This document shows positions 28,140-38,484 of a stretch of DNA of 64,000 nucleotides, piece by piece. The stretch's first letter is position 1, and every line of letters starts with the position of its first letter. The notes beneath the pieces are model-generated. The model ran no database searches. It saw nothing but the letters and a program-made list of their open reading frames with translations, and had not been told where the DNA came from. The stretch covers positions 1-64,000 of the forward strand of contig JANSWZ010000011.1 of the NCBI GenBank assembly GCA_024743215.1, read 5' to 3'. Made by a program: the position numbers and the translations under genes. The DNA comes from Alphaproteobacteria bacterium (GTDB lineage Bacteria; Pseudomonadota; Alphaproteobacteria; Rhizobiales; GCA-2746425).

Positions 28140-28580
28140 ATGACACGTTTGTTATCTTCACTAATTATCGGTGCAATATTTGGCCTCGGAATTGCTATTT
28201 CCGGCATGGCAAACCCGGCAAAGGTTCTCAACTTTTTCGATCTGTTTGGGACTTGGGATCCAAGCCTCATCTTTGTTATGGGTGGCGCGCTCATTACGAC
28301 GGCCATTGGCTACCGCATCGTATTTGCCAAACAGCAAAAACCTTTAATGGGACCGACCTTTGTGGTGCCTAAAAACAAAGCCATCGATGCCCGTCTGATT
28401 GCAGGTTCGGCGACTTTTGGTGTCGGCTGGGGTCTTGCCGGCTTTTGTCCTGGCGGCGCTATCCCTGCTCTTGGTCTGGGATACTCCGAAACGCTGATTT
28501 TTGTAGCCGCAATGATCATCGGGATCATTGCTGCAAGGCAGGCGAACAAACGCTTTCAGGAAAACGCAATACTCGCCTGA
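28140..28580 (+). CDS. DUF6691 (YeeE/YedE half) family protein
   Basis: GLGIAISGMANPAKVLNFFDLFGTWDPSLIFVMGGAL…GLAGFCPGGAI. Confidence 0.88.
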   Translation: MTRLLSSLIIGAIFGLGIAISGMANPAKVLNFFDLFGTWDPSLIFVMGGALITTAIGYRIVFAKQQKPLMGPTFVVPKNKAIDARLIAGSATFGVGWGLAGFCPGGAIPALGLGYSETLIFVAAMIIGIIAARQANKRFQENAILA

Positions 28581-28649
28581 CGTCGCAATCCCTGCCTCGC
28601 CCGGCCAAAACAACACATCAACCAGTTGAATAAGAAAAGTCAAATATTA

Positions 28650-28667
28650 TATTCAAAAATATGAATA
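28650..28667. promoter_or_regulatory. Inverted repeat upstream of the MBL-fold dioxygenase
   Basis: TATTCA-N6-TGAATA just upstream of the start at 28675. Confidence 0.3.
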
Positions 28668-28674
28668 GGAGAAT

Positions 28675-29562
28675 ATGATGAGCGAATACAACACAAATCT
28701 ATCAGTTCAACCAGAAGTGACCGCATTTTTTGACGAGGTAACGAATACAATCAGCTATGTGGTCAAAGACCCGTCCAGCAATTCCTGTGCAGTCGTCGAT
28801 TCGGTCATGGACATAGATTATGCCGCTGGACGGCTTGCCTATGATCATGCAGATCGCATCATTTCCTACATCTCAGATAACGGTCTGAAACTGGAATGGA
28901 TCATTGAAACACACGTCCATGCAGACCATCTGTCCGCAGCCCCCTATATCCAGGAAAAGCTGGGTGGCAAGATCGGCATCGGTGACAAAATTCTGATTGT
29001 TCAGGATACATTTGGCAAGGTCTTCAACGAAGGCACCGAGTTCCAACGCGACGGATCCCAATTTGATGCGTTATTCAAGGATGGCGACACCTACCGCATT
29101 GGCTCAATGCAGGCCCTTGCCATTCATACACCAGGCCATACCCCCGCATGCATGGTTCACGTCATGGGAAATGTTGCCTTTGTCGGTGACACTTTATTTA
29201 TGCCGGATGCCGGGTCCGCCCGGGCCGACTTCCCGGGCGGAGATGCCGGAACGCTTTATGACAGTATCCAGAAGGTTCTAACCCTGCCAGATGAGATGCG
29301 GCTGTTCATGTGCCACGACTATGGACCCAATGGTCGCGATATCCGCTGGGAAACCAGTATTGGCGAGGAAAAACAGTACAATATACACGTTGGCAATGCC
29401 AAATCCCGTGAAGAATTTGTGAAGTTTCGAAGTGAACGGGATGCCACGCTCGACATGCCGACGCTCATTCTTCCATCGCTTCAGGTCAACATGCGCGCGG
29501 GCGAAGTGCCGCGCGATGATGACGGAAACCCAATGCTGAAAGTGCCAATTAATCAGCTGTAA
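28675..29562 (+). CDS. MBL-fold persulfide dioxygenase (ETHE1/Blh-like)
   Basis: ETHVHADHLSAAPYI; HTPGHTPACMVHV; FVGDTLFMPDAGSARADFPGGDA. Confidence 0.92.
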   Translation: MMSEYNTNLSVQPEVTAFFDEVTNTISYVVKDPSSNSCAVVDSVMDIDYAAGRLAYDHADRIISYISDNGLKLEWIIETHVHADHLSAAPYIQEKLGGKIGIGDKILIVQDTFGKVFNEGTEFQRDGSQFDALFKDGDTYRIGSMQALAIHTPGHTPACMVHVMGNVAFVGDTLFMPDAGSARADFPGGDAGTLYDSIQKVLTLPDEMRLFMCHDYGPNGRDIRWETSIGEEKQYNIHVGNAKSREEFVKFRSERDATLDMPTLILPSLQVNMRAGEVPRDDDGNPMLKVPINQL

Positions 29563-29653
29563 AGCACTCAGGTGCGGACACCTTGCAATGGTAAGGCCGT
29601 CCGCACCCGCAATTGGTCTGCACGCGGTCTTAAACACAAGGGAATCTATCGTG

Positions 29654-30004
29654 ATGACTTACACAAGAATCAATGATGATCTTTCAGTCAGTTCGCAGAT
29701 TTATCCCGATGATATCGAACGGATAATCAAAAGTGGCTTTCGGTCCATCATCTGCAACAGGCCGGACGGGGAAACACCGGATCAACCAGACTTCGTCACA
29801 ATCGCATCACATGCGAAACAGGCCGGATTGGAAGCCCTCTACATCCCTGTCACACCCGGCGAGATGCAGGAAAAACAAGCAAATCAATTCGCGGAAGCCT
29901 TGCGCGCACTTCCTGGTCCCATTCTGGCATACTGCCGCAGCGGTGCCCGTTCTTCTGCATTGTGGAAACGGCAGAAAGAACTGGCTGAAAACATCTCCAA
30001 TTGA
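29654..30004 (+). CDS. TIGR01244/DUF442 family phosphatase-like sulfur protein
   Basis: IICNRPDGETPDQP…LAYCRSGARSSALWK. Confidence 0.88.
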   Translation: MTYTRINDDLSVSSQIYPDDIERIIKSGFRSIICNRPDGETPDQPDFVTIASHAKQAGLEALYIPVTPGEMQEKQANQFAEALRALPGPILAYCRSGARSSALWKRQKELAENISN

Positions 30005-31788
30005 TGGCGAAGTGGCAAAACAACATGTTCACACAGACCTTGCGCACTTTGGGCAAGATTGCGCCTCGCTATCTGCCAATTCTGACATGGAGCAAGTCCT
30101 ACAATCGGGACATTTTCGGTAGTGACATGATGGCGGCACTGATCGTAACAATCATGCTGATCCCGCAATCATTGGCCTATGCCTTGTTGGCGGGACTTCC
30201 AGCACAAATGGGCATTTATGCGTCCATGTTACCGATCATTCTCTACGCAATTTTTGGAACAAGTGGCACATTGGCAGTGGGGCCCGTCGCCGTCATCTCG
30301 CTCATGACCGCAGCAGCAATCGGTAAAATCGCTCAGCCTGGATCAGCGGAATTTGTCGTAGCCGCTCTCACGCTGGCATTCCTGTCTGGCGCGCTCCTTA
30401 TGATTTTGGGTATTCTGCGTTTGGGGTTTCTGGCCAATTTTCTTTCCCATCCGGTGATCTCCGGTTTCATAACCGCATCCGGTATCTTAATCGCAACCAG
30501 CCAACTCAAACATATTCTCGGTGTGACGACTGAGGGGCACAATCTGCCAAACCTTCTGGCTTCTCTTGGACAAAACATTCAAAATTCGAACCTCTATACC
30601 GCCGCACTCGGTATCGGGGCACTGATACTGCTGATTTGGGCCAGAAGCGGCTTGAAACCGCTGCTCAGGCGATGCGGCCTACCTTCTGGAGCAGCGGATA
30701 TCGCCGCCAGGACCGGCCCCGTCGCTGCAGTTATTGGCACCATCCTGCTTGCGTGGACACTTGATCTGGGCGCCAAGGGCGTTGCTCTTGTCGGCGAAAT
30801 TCCACAGGGCCTGCCTCCACTCACGCTTCCATCCTTCTCAATCGCACTTTGGCGCGATCTCATCGCTTCGGCTGTTATCATCTCTGTCATCGGCTTCGTT
30901 GAATCAATCTCTGTGGCACAGACCCTTGCTGCTAAAAAGCGGCAACGCATAGACCCTGATCAGGAATTGATCGGCCTTGGGGCTGCCAATATGGGAGCGG
31001 CATTCACAGGCGGATTTCCAGTGACAGGCGGGTTTTCAAGATCTGTCGTCAATTTTGATGCTGGTGCACGCAGCCCGGCAGCAGGTGCTTATACTGCGCT
31101 CGGGCTTGCTTTGGCTGCACTGTTTCTTACACCGTTCATCGCGTTTCTGCCAAAGGCCACTTTGGCCGCAACTATTGTTGTTGCCGTCATGTCGCTGGTG
31201 GATTTTTCAATTCTGAAGAAAACCTGGCAATACTCCAAAGCGGATTTCACTGCCGTCTTCACCACATTGCTGATCACTCTTTTATTCGGTGTGGAATGGG
31301 GTGTCATTGCAGGTGTTCTGATTTCGCTCTTGATCCATCTCTACAATTCTTCCCGCCCTCACATCGCAATTGTCGGACAGGTCCCGCACACCCATCACTA
31401 TCGCAACATTCTGCGCCACAACGTCATTACGCATGAGACCGTTCTTTCGCTCCGGGTCGATGAAAGTCTCTATTTTGCCAATGCACGATTTCTGGAAGAT
31501 GTGGTTTCGCGAGAAGTGGCGGAAAGGCCATCCATCAAACATCTCGTTCTACTGTGCGCAGCCGTAAATCACATAGATATGAGTGCGCTTGAATCCCTTG
31601 AAGCCATCAATGACCGTCTTCGCGACATGCAGGTAAAACTGCATCTCAGCGAGGTTAAAGGCCCGGTCATGGATCGATTGACTGGCACTGACTTTTTGGA
31701 ACAACTCACGGGCAAGGTATTTCTCAGCCACCATCAAGCCATAAACGAATTGTCCGGTCAGCCCCACAACACCGTCCCAACCCCTTGA
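30004..31788 (+). CDS. SulP family anion transporter (STAS domain)
   Basis: IPQSLAYALLAGLPAQMGIYASMLPIILYAIFGTSGTLAVGPVAV; C-terminal STAS. Confidence 0.93.
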   Translation: MAKWQNNMFTQTLRTLGKIAPRYLPILTWSKSYNRDIFGSDMMAALIVTIMLIPQSLAYALLAGLPAQMGIYASMLPIILYAIFGTSGTLAVGPVAVISLMTAAAIGKIAQPGSAEFVVAALTLAFLSGALLMILGILRLGFLANFLSHPVISGFITASGILIATSQLKHILGVTTEGHNLPNLLASLGQNIQNSNLYTAALGIGALILLIWARSGLKPLLRRCGLPSGAADIAARTGPVAAVIGTILLAWTLDLGAKGVALVGEIPQGLPPLTLPSFSIALWRDLIASAVIISVIGFVESISVAQTLAAKKRQRIDPDQELIGLGAANMGAAFTGGFPVTGGFSRSVVNFDAGARSPAAGAYTALGLALAALFLTPFIAFLPKATLAATIVVAVMSLVDFSILKKTWQYSKADFTAVFTTLLITLLFGVEWGVIAGVLISLLIHLYNSSRPHIAIVGQVPHTHHYRNILRHNVITHETVLSLRVDESLYFANARFLEDVVSREVAERPSIKHLVLLCAAVNHIDMSALESLEAINDRLRDMQVKLHLSEVKGPVMDRLTGTDFLEQLTGKVFLSHHQAINELSGQPHNTVPTP

Positions 31789-31862
31789 CAGTTTTTGCCC
31801 ACACCTTCCTAGTCGCTTCGCTCATTTACTGAATTGAGCAATGATTCTGAAAGGAAAACGAC

Positions 31863-32117
31863 ATGGGAATTGGCAGCCTTATTATATTTCTGCTTATCGG
31901 TGCAATTGCTGGCTGGTTGGCCGGCATGATCATCTCAGGTTTCGGCTTCGGCCTGCTCGGCAACATCATTGTCGGAATTATAGGCGCCTTCATTGCGGGC
32001 AATGTGCTTCCCGCAGTAGGAATTCAAATCGGTGGAGGCCTTTTTGGCTCCATAATCCACGCGACCATCGGCGCGGTGTTACTGCTTTTCGTAGTCAAAC
32101 TTGTCAAAAAAGCCTGA
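31863..32117 (+). CDS. GlsB/YeaQ/YmgE family stress membrane protein
   Basis: Glycine-rich ~84 aa: IAGWLAGMIISGFGFGLLGNIIVGIIGAFIAG. Confidence 0.85.
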   Translation: MGIGSLIIFLLIGAIAGWLAGMIISGFGFGLLGNIIVGIIGAFIAGNVLPAVGIQIGGGLFGSIIHATIGAVLLLFVVKLVKKA

Positions 32118-32133
32118 CGAAACAATCGCAAAT

Positions 32134-32180
32134 CTGGTCTTTCACATCCCGAACACGAGGTGAAAGACCAGTATTTTCTC
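32134..32180 (+). terminator. Terminator hairpin
   Basis: 12-bp arms CTGGTCTTTCAC/GTGAAAGACCAG then TATTTTC. Confidence 0.7.
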
Positions 32181-32193
32181 ATTTTATCTAACT

Positions 32194-33384
32194 TCAGGAA
32201 CGGAACCGAAGGTTGCCTGCATTCAGCTCGGAAACTGACTTGCATCCCATCAACCGCATACCGCGTTCAATCTCGGTGCGCATAAGCTCCAGCGCTCGCT
32301 CCACACCTGGCTGACCAGCCGCCGCCAGAGGGTACAGATAGAACCGCCCGCCCCCAACAGCCTTGGCACCAAGCGACAGAGCTTTCAGCACATGGGTGCC
32401 GCGCTGCACGCCGCTGTCCATAATGACATCAATCTGGTCTCCCACGGCATCCACAATTTCCGCCAACTGATCAAACGGCGCACGCGATCCATCCAACTGC
32501 CGTCCACCATGATTGGACAGCACAATGCCCGTACAGCCAATCTCAACAGCCCGTTTGGCGTCGGCGACGCTCATCACGCCCTTAAGGCAGAACTGGCCGT
32601 CCCATTCCTCAACCATTTTAGCAACATCATCCCAGGTCATGGAGGGGTCTAGCATTTCCGTAAAATAGCGCCCGATCGACAAGGCCCCATCACTCATATC
32701 CACATGATCATCAAGTTGTGGCAAAGCAAACTTCTCATGAGTGACATAATTGATGCCCCACACCGGCTTCATGGCAAACTGAACCATGCCGCCCAAAGTC
32801 AGACGAAACGGAATTGAAAAGCCGGTGCGCAAATCACGCTCCCGATTTCCGCCGGTTATGGAATCCACGGTCAGCATCATTACTTCCACACCAGCCTCTT
32901 TGGCACTCTGCATCATTGCCCGGTTGAGGCCACGATCCTTGTGGAAGTAAAATTGGTAGCATTGCGGGTTGCTGTGCTTCTTCCGCACCTCGGCAAGGCT
33001 GACGGTCCCCAGAGAAGACACACCGAACATGGTGCCATATTTTTCCGCCGCGGCAGCAACGGCCCGCTCGCCATCATGATGGAACAGGCGTTGTAGCGCC
33101 GTAGGCGAGCAATAAATCGGCATATCCAGTTTTTGCCCCATCACGGTAACGGACATGTCTACGTCCTGCACACCGGACAGAACATTCGGGACCAGATCGC
33201 AATCTTCAAACGATTCCGTATTACGTTGATAGGTCGTCTCATCATCAGCCGCACCGTCAATATAATTGAATATAGGGCCAGGCAAACGCCTTTGAGCAAG
33301 TTCACGAAAATCATGAAAATTGTGGCAATGTTTCAGGCGCATAAAGACTCGCATTTTCTGGAATTTTGCCGCCATCGTAACCAA
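32194..33384 (-). CDS. FMN-dependent alpha-hydroxy-acid dehydrogenase (LldD-like)
   Basis: FNYIDGAADDETTYQRN; GIVLSNHGGRQLDGSRAPFDQL. Confidence 0.9.
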   Translation of the reverse strand: MVTMAAKFQKMRVFMRLKHCHNFHDFRELAQRRLPGPIFNYIDGAADDETTYQRNTESFEDCDLVPNVLSGVQDVDMSVTVMGQKLDMPIYCSPTALQRLFHHDGERAVAAAAEKYGTMFGVSSLGTVSLAEVRKKHSNPQCYQFYFHKDRGLNRAMMQSAKEAGVEVMMLTVDSITGGNRERDLRTGFSIPFRLTLGGMVQFAMKPVWGINYVTHEKFALPQLDDHVDMSDGALSIGRYFTEMLDPSMTWDDVAKMVEEWDGQFCLKGVMSVADAKRAVEIGCTGIVLSNHGGRQLDGSRAPFDQLAEIVDAVGDQIDVIMDSGVQRGTHVLKALSLGAKAVGGGRFYLYPLAAAGQPGVERALELMRTEIERGMRLMGCKSVSELNAGNLRFRS

Positions 33385-33700
33385 CTGGTCATCGGTTGCA
33401 ACGGCTCAATCCGCAAGAGCCGCTTACGGCGGTTCGTTTCTGTGTCCGTCAGCACGTTTTAACGCTTAACCCGGAAACGAAATATGCGTATATGAACATC
33501 TGGCCAGCATCGGTTTCACAACAATCGCAGCCTCGGTTTTGATGGCATGCAATACAGCGCTTGCACCGAATAAACACGGAGCCAGTACTCCAGACCATTG
33601 CGCTGCTGACCAACAAATCTTACTGATGCCCTACAAACTGGCAACGCTCCGGCTAACGGCCCAATTGTTCCCGCCAAATTCTGATGTAAGGATACGCACC

Positions 33701-34837
33701 ATGACAAATTCCCCTTCCTCAGTGGATCCTGATGGCCTGATGGAGTTCTCGGTTGTTTTTACAGACCGCTCCCTCAACCACATGTCGCAGACATTTCAAA
33801 AAGTCATGAATGACATCTCCTCAATGTTAAAGGAGGTTTATAATGCTGACGCTGCGGTTGTTGTTCCAGGCGGCGGCACCTTCGCCATGGAAGCAGTTGC
33901 CCGGCAATTTGCTGGTGGCAAGAAAGCAATGGTTCTGCGCAATGGCTGGTTCTCATATCGCTGGACGCAAATTTTTGAAGCAGGCGACATCCCTTCAGAA
34001 CAGACCGTTCTGAAAGCACGCCAGAGCGGGAATGATCGCCCAGCCCCGTTTGCACCACACCCGATTGAGGATGTGGTCAAGACCATTCATCAGGAAAAAC
34101 CCGATATTGTCTTCGCACCCCATGTGGAAACGTCATCAGGTATTTTGCTGCCAGATGACTACATAAAATCGGTTACAGAGGCGGCCCATTCCGTCGGTTC
34201 ATTGTTTGTGCTCGACTGTATTGCCTCTGGCGCCTTGTGGGTCGACATGAAGGCCTGCGGCGTTGATGTTCTCATAAGCGCGCCCCAAAAAGGCTGGAGC
34301 TCATCACCATCTTCTGGCCTTGTCATGCTCAGTCAGCGGGCTTTGGATGTTCTGCCAGAAACCCAAAGCTCAAGCTTTGCAGTTGATCTCGCCAAATGGC
34401 ACCAGATCATGCAGGCCTATGAAAATGGTGGCCATGCCTATCATTCAACCATGCCGACCGACGCGCTGACAGGATTTCGCAACACGATGCTGGAAAGCCA
34501 AGACTATGGCTTTGAAAAACTGCGTGGAGACCAGATCAGCCTTGGTCAGGGTGTTCGTAAACTGCTGGCAGATCATGGTTACAAAAGTGTCGCAGCGCCT
34601 GGTTTCGAGGCACCGGGCGTCGTGGTCAGCTACACCAGCGACCCGGATATCCAGAACGGCAAGAAATTTGCAGCCCAGGGCATGCAGATCGCAGCAGGCG
34701 TCCCGTTGATGTGCGATGAACCATCCGACTTTTCAACATTCCGCCTTGGCTTGTTTGGGCTCGACAAGATGCATGATGTGGAAACGGCCGTTGGGAAAAT
34801 CGAAACCGCACTGAAACAAATTGAAGGAAAGGGTTGA
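33701..34837 (+). CDS. Class V aminotransferase (alanine/serine-glyoxylate type)
   Basis: VVVPGGGTFAMEAVARQF; DVLISAPQKGWSSSPSSG (PLP lysine region). Confidence 0.85.
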   Translation: MTNSPSSVDPDGLMEFSVVFTDRSLNHMSQTFQKVMNDISSMLKEVYNADAAVVVPGGGTFAMEAVARQFAGGKKAMVLRNGWFSYRWTQIFEAGDIPSEQTVLKARQSGNDRPAPFAPHPIEDVVKTIHQEKPDIVFAPHVETSSGILLPDDYIKSVTEAAHSVGSLFVLDCIASGALWVDMKACGVDVLISAPQKGWSSSPSSGLVMLSQRALDVLPETQSSSFAVDLAKWHQIMQAYENGGHAYHSTMPTDALTGFRNTMLESQDYGFEKLRGDQISLGQGVRKLLADHGYKSVAAPGFEAPGVVVSYTSDPDIQNGKKFAAQGMQIAAGVPLMCDEPSDFSTFRLGLFGLDKMHDVETAVGKIETALKQIEGKG

Positions 34838-34850
34838 AACACAACCCTTT
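34828..34850. terminator. Bidirectional hairpin between convergent genes
   Basis: AAAGGGTTG-AAACA-CAACCCTTT, overlapping the TGA stop. Confidence 0.55.
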
Positions 34851-34860
34851 GAACGGTGAG

Positions 34861-36117
34861 CTAATCACGCGTTTCAAGGCGGATAAGCTTGTCTTGCAGA
34901 AACTCTTTTTCGAAAGTGTTGTTCGATAATTCAATCGCTGTCTGGAAACACGCCTTGGCCGCCAAGCGATCACCCGCACGGCTCAGCACATCTGCTTTAG
35001 CCGCAAAAAAAGGTTGATATTGGTCCAACTGCCCATCAAGGGCAACGGCGTCCAGCATCTCCAATGCGGCTTTGGTCGAGCTTGCATAAGACACAGCCAC
35101 AGCCAGATTGATATAGACCACCGGTGATGGCTGCATCTCATACAACATTTGATAAAGCGCTTCGATTTGTGGCCAATCAGTTGCATCCCATGATGGGCTT
35201 TGTGCATGCAGAGCACTGATGGCTGCTTGAAGCTGATAAGGTCCAACGCGGTGTCTTGGAAGTATGTCTTCCAGCAGCATGGCCCCCTCTTCAATTTTTG
35301 AAGTATCCCAGCGGTTCCTGTTTTGCAGCTCCAATGGCACCAGCCCACCGGCGGTATTGCTGCGCGCAATGCGACGGGAATCATGCAGCAACATCAGTGC
35401 CAGCAAGCCACCAACTTCAGGTTCATCCGGCAACAATTCTCGGATGATACGCGCCAGCCGAATGGCCTCTTCGGTCAAGTCTGACCGGATAGTCGTCTCA
35501 CCGGCACCGCTGGAATAGCCGGCATTAAATATCAGGTAAATCACACCAAGAACTGATGAAAGGCGTTCAGGAAGGACCAATTGGTCGGGAACCTGATATG
35601 GGATTCCGGCAAGCGCTATTTTCTTCTTCGCACGCACAAGACGCTGCGCCATCGCATCCGGCCTATCCAGAAATGCGGCGGCAATTTCGTCGGTCGTCAA
35701 TCCGCCTAGCGTACGCAAAGTCAACGCAACCCGCGTCTTTTCCTCAAGTGCTGGATGACAGCATGTGAAAATCATTTCCAGACGTTTATCGGGAATGATT
35801 TCCGTTTGAAAGGCATCCTCGGCCTGATGCTCCAGATCAATCAGATAAGAGATATCTGCCTGCTTGGATGTAAAGTTTTTATCGCGACGCAACCTGTCTA
35901 TGGCTTTTCGTCTGGCGGTGGTGATGAGCCAGGCAGCGGGACTGGCAGGCAGTCCGTTCTTCTGCCAATGCTGCATCGCCGACAGGATGGCGTCCTGCAA
36001 GCAGTCTTCGGCAAGCTGAATATCTCCCAGCGTCTTTACCAGAGCAGCCAGAATGCGCCCCCACTCCTCACGGACTGTTTTGTCTATGGCCTGCTGAAGC
36101 GTATGAGAGGGCAGCAT
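34861..36117 (-). CDS. ECF42-type RNA polymerase sigma factor with C-terminal extension
   Basis: AEDCLQDAILSAMQHWQKNGLPASPAAWLITTARRKAIDRLRR; long TPR-like C-terminus. Confidence 0.9.
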   Translation of the reverse strand: MLPSHTLQQAIDKTVREEWGRILAALVKTLGDIQLAEDCLQDAILSAMQHWQKNGLPASPAAWLITTARRKAIDRLRRDKNFTSKQADISYLIDLEHQAEDAFQTEIIPDKRLEMIFTCCHPALEEKTRVALTLRTLGGLTTDEIAAAFLDRPDAMAQRLVRAKKKIALAGIPYQVPDQLVLPERLSSVLGVIYLIFNAGYSSGAGETTIRSDLTEEAIRLARIIRELLPDEPEVGGLLALMLLHDSRRIARSNTAGGLVPLELQNRNRWDTSKIEEGAMLLEDILPRHRVGPYQLQAAISALHAQSPSWDATDWPQIEALYQMLYEMQPSPVVYINLAVAVSYASSTKAALEMLDAVALDGQLDQYQPFFAAKADVLSRAGDRLAAKACFQTAIELSNNTFEKEFLQDKLIRLETRD

Positions 36118-36298
36118 ATTTTGCTCAGATCATGGGTACACAGATGCGGTCATCCTCTTACCTTAGAGAATTATCACCTAGGCTGTCATCAGAGCCTTCA
36201 AACAGTCAGAATGGATGCTTGGTGTATTAGGAGACCCGCTTTGCGCCAACATCAGTTGAAGCACAAAGCGAGTGACCTTTAAGTCCGAATGGATCGGA

Positions 36299-36652
36299 TC
36301 AATTATCCCAGACCACCACAGGCCGCACCTCGATACGTCCATATGTTGCCGTTGGGATCATGGCAGCATAGTTCAGAGCATCGTCCAGATCGGTACAATC
36401 CAGCAGATAATAGCCGCCCAATTGTTCTTTGGTCTCAGCAAATGGCCCATCCATTGTATCGGTCTTGCCATTGCGAATAGACAGTGTTGTGGCCGTCGAA
36501 ATGGCCTGTAGTGCATCACCAGCGACAAACTTGCCGTCATTTTTTACTTTTTCGGTAAAGTCCATATAGCCTTGCATGAACGGACCGAATTCCGGTGTGC
36601 CGGGCTGCGGACCAGAACCTTCAGCGGAGTAGATAAGAAGCATGTATTGCAT
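36299..36652 (-). CDS. YCII/DGPF domain protein
   Basis: MQYMLLIYSAEG…TMDGPFAETKEQLGGYYLLDC. Confidence 0.93.
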   Translation of the reverse strand: MQYMLLIYSAEGSGPQPGTPEFGPFMQGYMDFTEKVKNDGKFVAGDALQAISTATTLSIRNGKTDTMDGPFAETKEQLGGYYLLDCTDLDDALNYAAMIPTATYGRIEVRPVVVWDN

Positions 36653-36806
36653 TGGATTATTTCCCTGATTTGAAACAGAAGCACAGCGCCCCTGTATAAA
36701 CCAGACGAACGGCTCAGACAAAAATCGACATCACTTCAAGAAAAATTCAAACGCATCCATTTTTTAAACACAACGTGTCAACAATCGCAGTAACAACAAC
36801 CGGTTT

Positions 36807-37481
36807 TCATCCGGCTGGCAAATGCATTTTTGTAGCTTCCAGTCCTTGGCGCATATGCAAGTCCAAATGGTTCTGCATCGCAACCAGACTGTCCCCAAGA
36901 GCACATGTTACATAAACCTCATGGCCCTGACGCAAGGGACCAGCTCGATTATGGGCTCTCTGATGCAACGTGAAGTAAAACTGCAAATTGGGTTTCATCT
37001 GGCTCCAGGTTTTCTGCAGCAAAGCATGCCCTGCCAACTCATAGCACCAATCATGCAAGTGAAGTTCCAGCTCAATTGCGCGCTCTGTATCTTCATTGCG
37101 GTCTATTTCAGACAGAAGGTCCGCGTGGCGCTGCTCCAGATCTGCACGTGCATTGGAATCGCGTTTCGACCAGCATTGTTGGAAGGCAAACTGCTCCAAC
37201 GCAGTCCGCAGTGAATAAAGCTCCTCCAGATCCTGTCTGGTAACGCTGCGCACAAACAGGCCCTTATACGGCAAACTTTCCACCAGACCACTTTCGACGA
37301 GGTCTCGAATGGCTTCACGCAAGGGTGCACGGCTGACACCCAATTGGTCAGCCAGACGGGTCTCCGTCAGGCGTTCGCCAGGTTGCACATTTCCGTTCAC
37401 AATCAACTGCCGCAGATGTCGGACAATCTGCCCACGCCGCGTTTCGTCAACAATCGGTTTCAGCTTAACTAGAGTCGCCAT
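36807..37481 (-). CDS. GntR family (FCD domain) regulator
   Basis: ERLTETRLADQLGVSRAPLREAIRDLVESGLVE; FCD-like C-terminus. Confidence 0.9.
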   Translation of the reverse strand: MATLVKLKPIVDETRRGQIVRHLRQLIVNGNVQPGERLTETRLADQLGVSRAPLREAIRDLVESGLVESLPYKGLFVRSVTRQDLEELYSLRTALEQFAFQQCWSKRDSNARADLEQRHADLLSEIDRNEDTERAIELELHLHDWCYELAGHALLQKTWSQMKPNLQFYFTLHQRAHNRAGPLRQGHEVYVTCALGDSLVAMQNHLDLHMRQGLEATKMHLPAG

Positions 37482-37485
37482 AAAT

Positions 37486-38439
37486 CTACCGCGTCTGCTC
37501 AGCCACCAATTGCTTGTACAAATCCCGAATGCGGCGGGTCATCGGACCAGCACCTTCTGGTGCCTCATCGCCACCAATCCGTTTTCCATCGATCTCGCGC
37601 ACAGGCGTTTGCGCACCAAATGTGCCCGTAAGAAAGGCTTCATCAGAGCTGTATGCTTCATAGAGCGAGTAATTCTTTTCAAAGACGGGAATTTCATTGG
37701 CCCGACACAGATCAATCACCTTCTGGCGCGTGACACCATTCATGCAATAATCACCCGTCGAGGTCCAAACCTCCCCTTTGCGCACGATGAAGAAGTTGCA
37801 GGCATTGGTGGTATTCACAAATCCGTGCGGGTCCAGCATCAATCCTTCATCCGCACCGGCCTGCTCCGCCTGCAGACAGGCAATCACGCAATTCAGCTTC
37901 GAGTGCGAGTTGAATTTTGCATCTTGAGAATTCGGCAGACCGCGAACCTGCGGAACACTGGCCAACCGAATACCGCGTTTTTGCAACCGATCCACCGGCT
38001 TTGAATGTTCAATGATAATGACAAGCGTTGAGCCGGACCGGGACAATTTGGGGTGCTGAAACGGCTTTGCCTTCAGGCCACGTGTCACCATCAATCGGCA
38101 ATGGGCGTCCGTGTGCATATTGTTTGCTGCCGCTGTACGGCGCAGCGCATCAGCAACGCCGTCACGATCAAGCCCAATATCGATGGAAACGGCCTTGCAG
38201 CTGTTGAACAGGCGATCCATATGCTCCTCGAAAAACGCCCAGGTACCATCGTAAAGCCGCATGCCTTCCCACATGCCATCCCCAAGCATGAACCCGGCAT
38301 CATAGACCGATACCTTCGCATCATTGCGATGAACGATCTCGCCATTGACGTAAATCATGATGTCCTGATTGCGCACATCATCTTCGGCTTCATGGGTGGT
38401 TGTCGAACTCTCGTCGGCGGTGGGGGCGGCAGAAATCAT
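37486..38439 (-). CDS. Class IV aminotransferase (DAT/BCAT type)
   Basis: VYDAGFMLGDGMWEGMRLYDG; KFNSHSKLNCVIA; GVTRQKVIDL. Confidence 0.88.
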   Translation of the reverse strand: MISAAPTADESSTTTHEAEDDVRNQDIMIYVNGEIVHRNDAKVSVYDAGFMLGDGMWEGMRLYDGTWAFFEEHMDRLFNSCKAVSIDIGLDRDGVADALRRTAAANNMHTDAHCRLMVTRGLKAKPFQHPKLSRSGSTLVIIIEHSKPVDRLQKRGIRLASVPQVRGLPNSQDAKFNSHSKLNCVIACLQAEQAGADEGLMLDPHGFVNTTNACNFFIVRKGEVWTSTGDYCMNGVTRQKVIDLCRANEIPVFEKNYSLYEAYSSDEAFLTGTFGAQTPVREIDGKRIGGDEAPEGAGPMTRRIRDLYKQLVAEQTR

Positions 38440-38484
38440 AGCTGGGTTCCATTAAGGGTGCGGTAAATTAAAGTGATAATTGTC

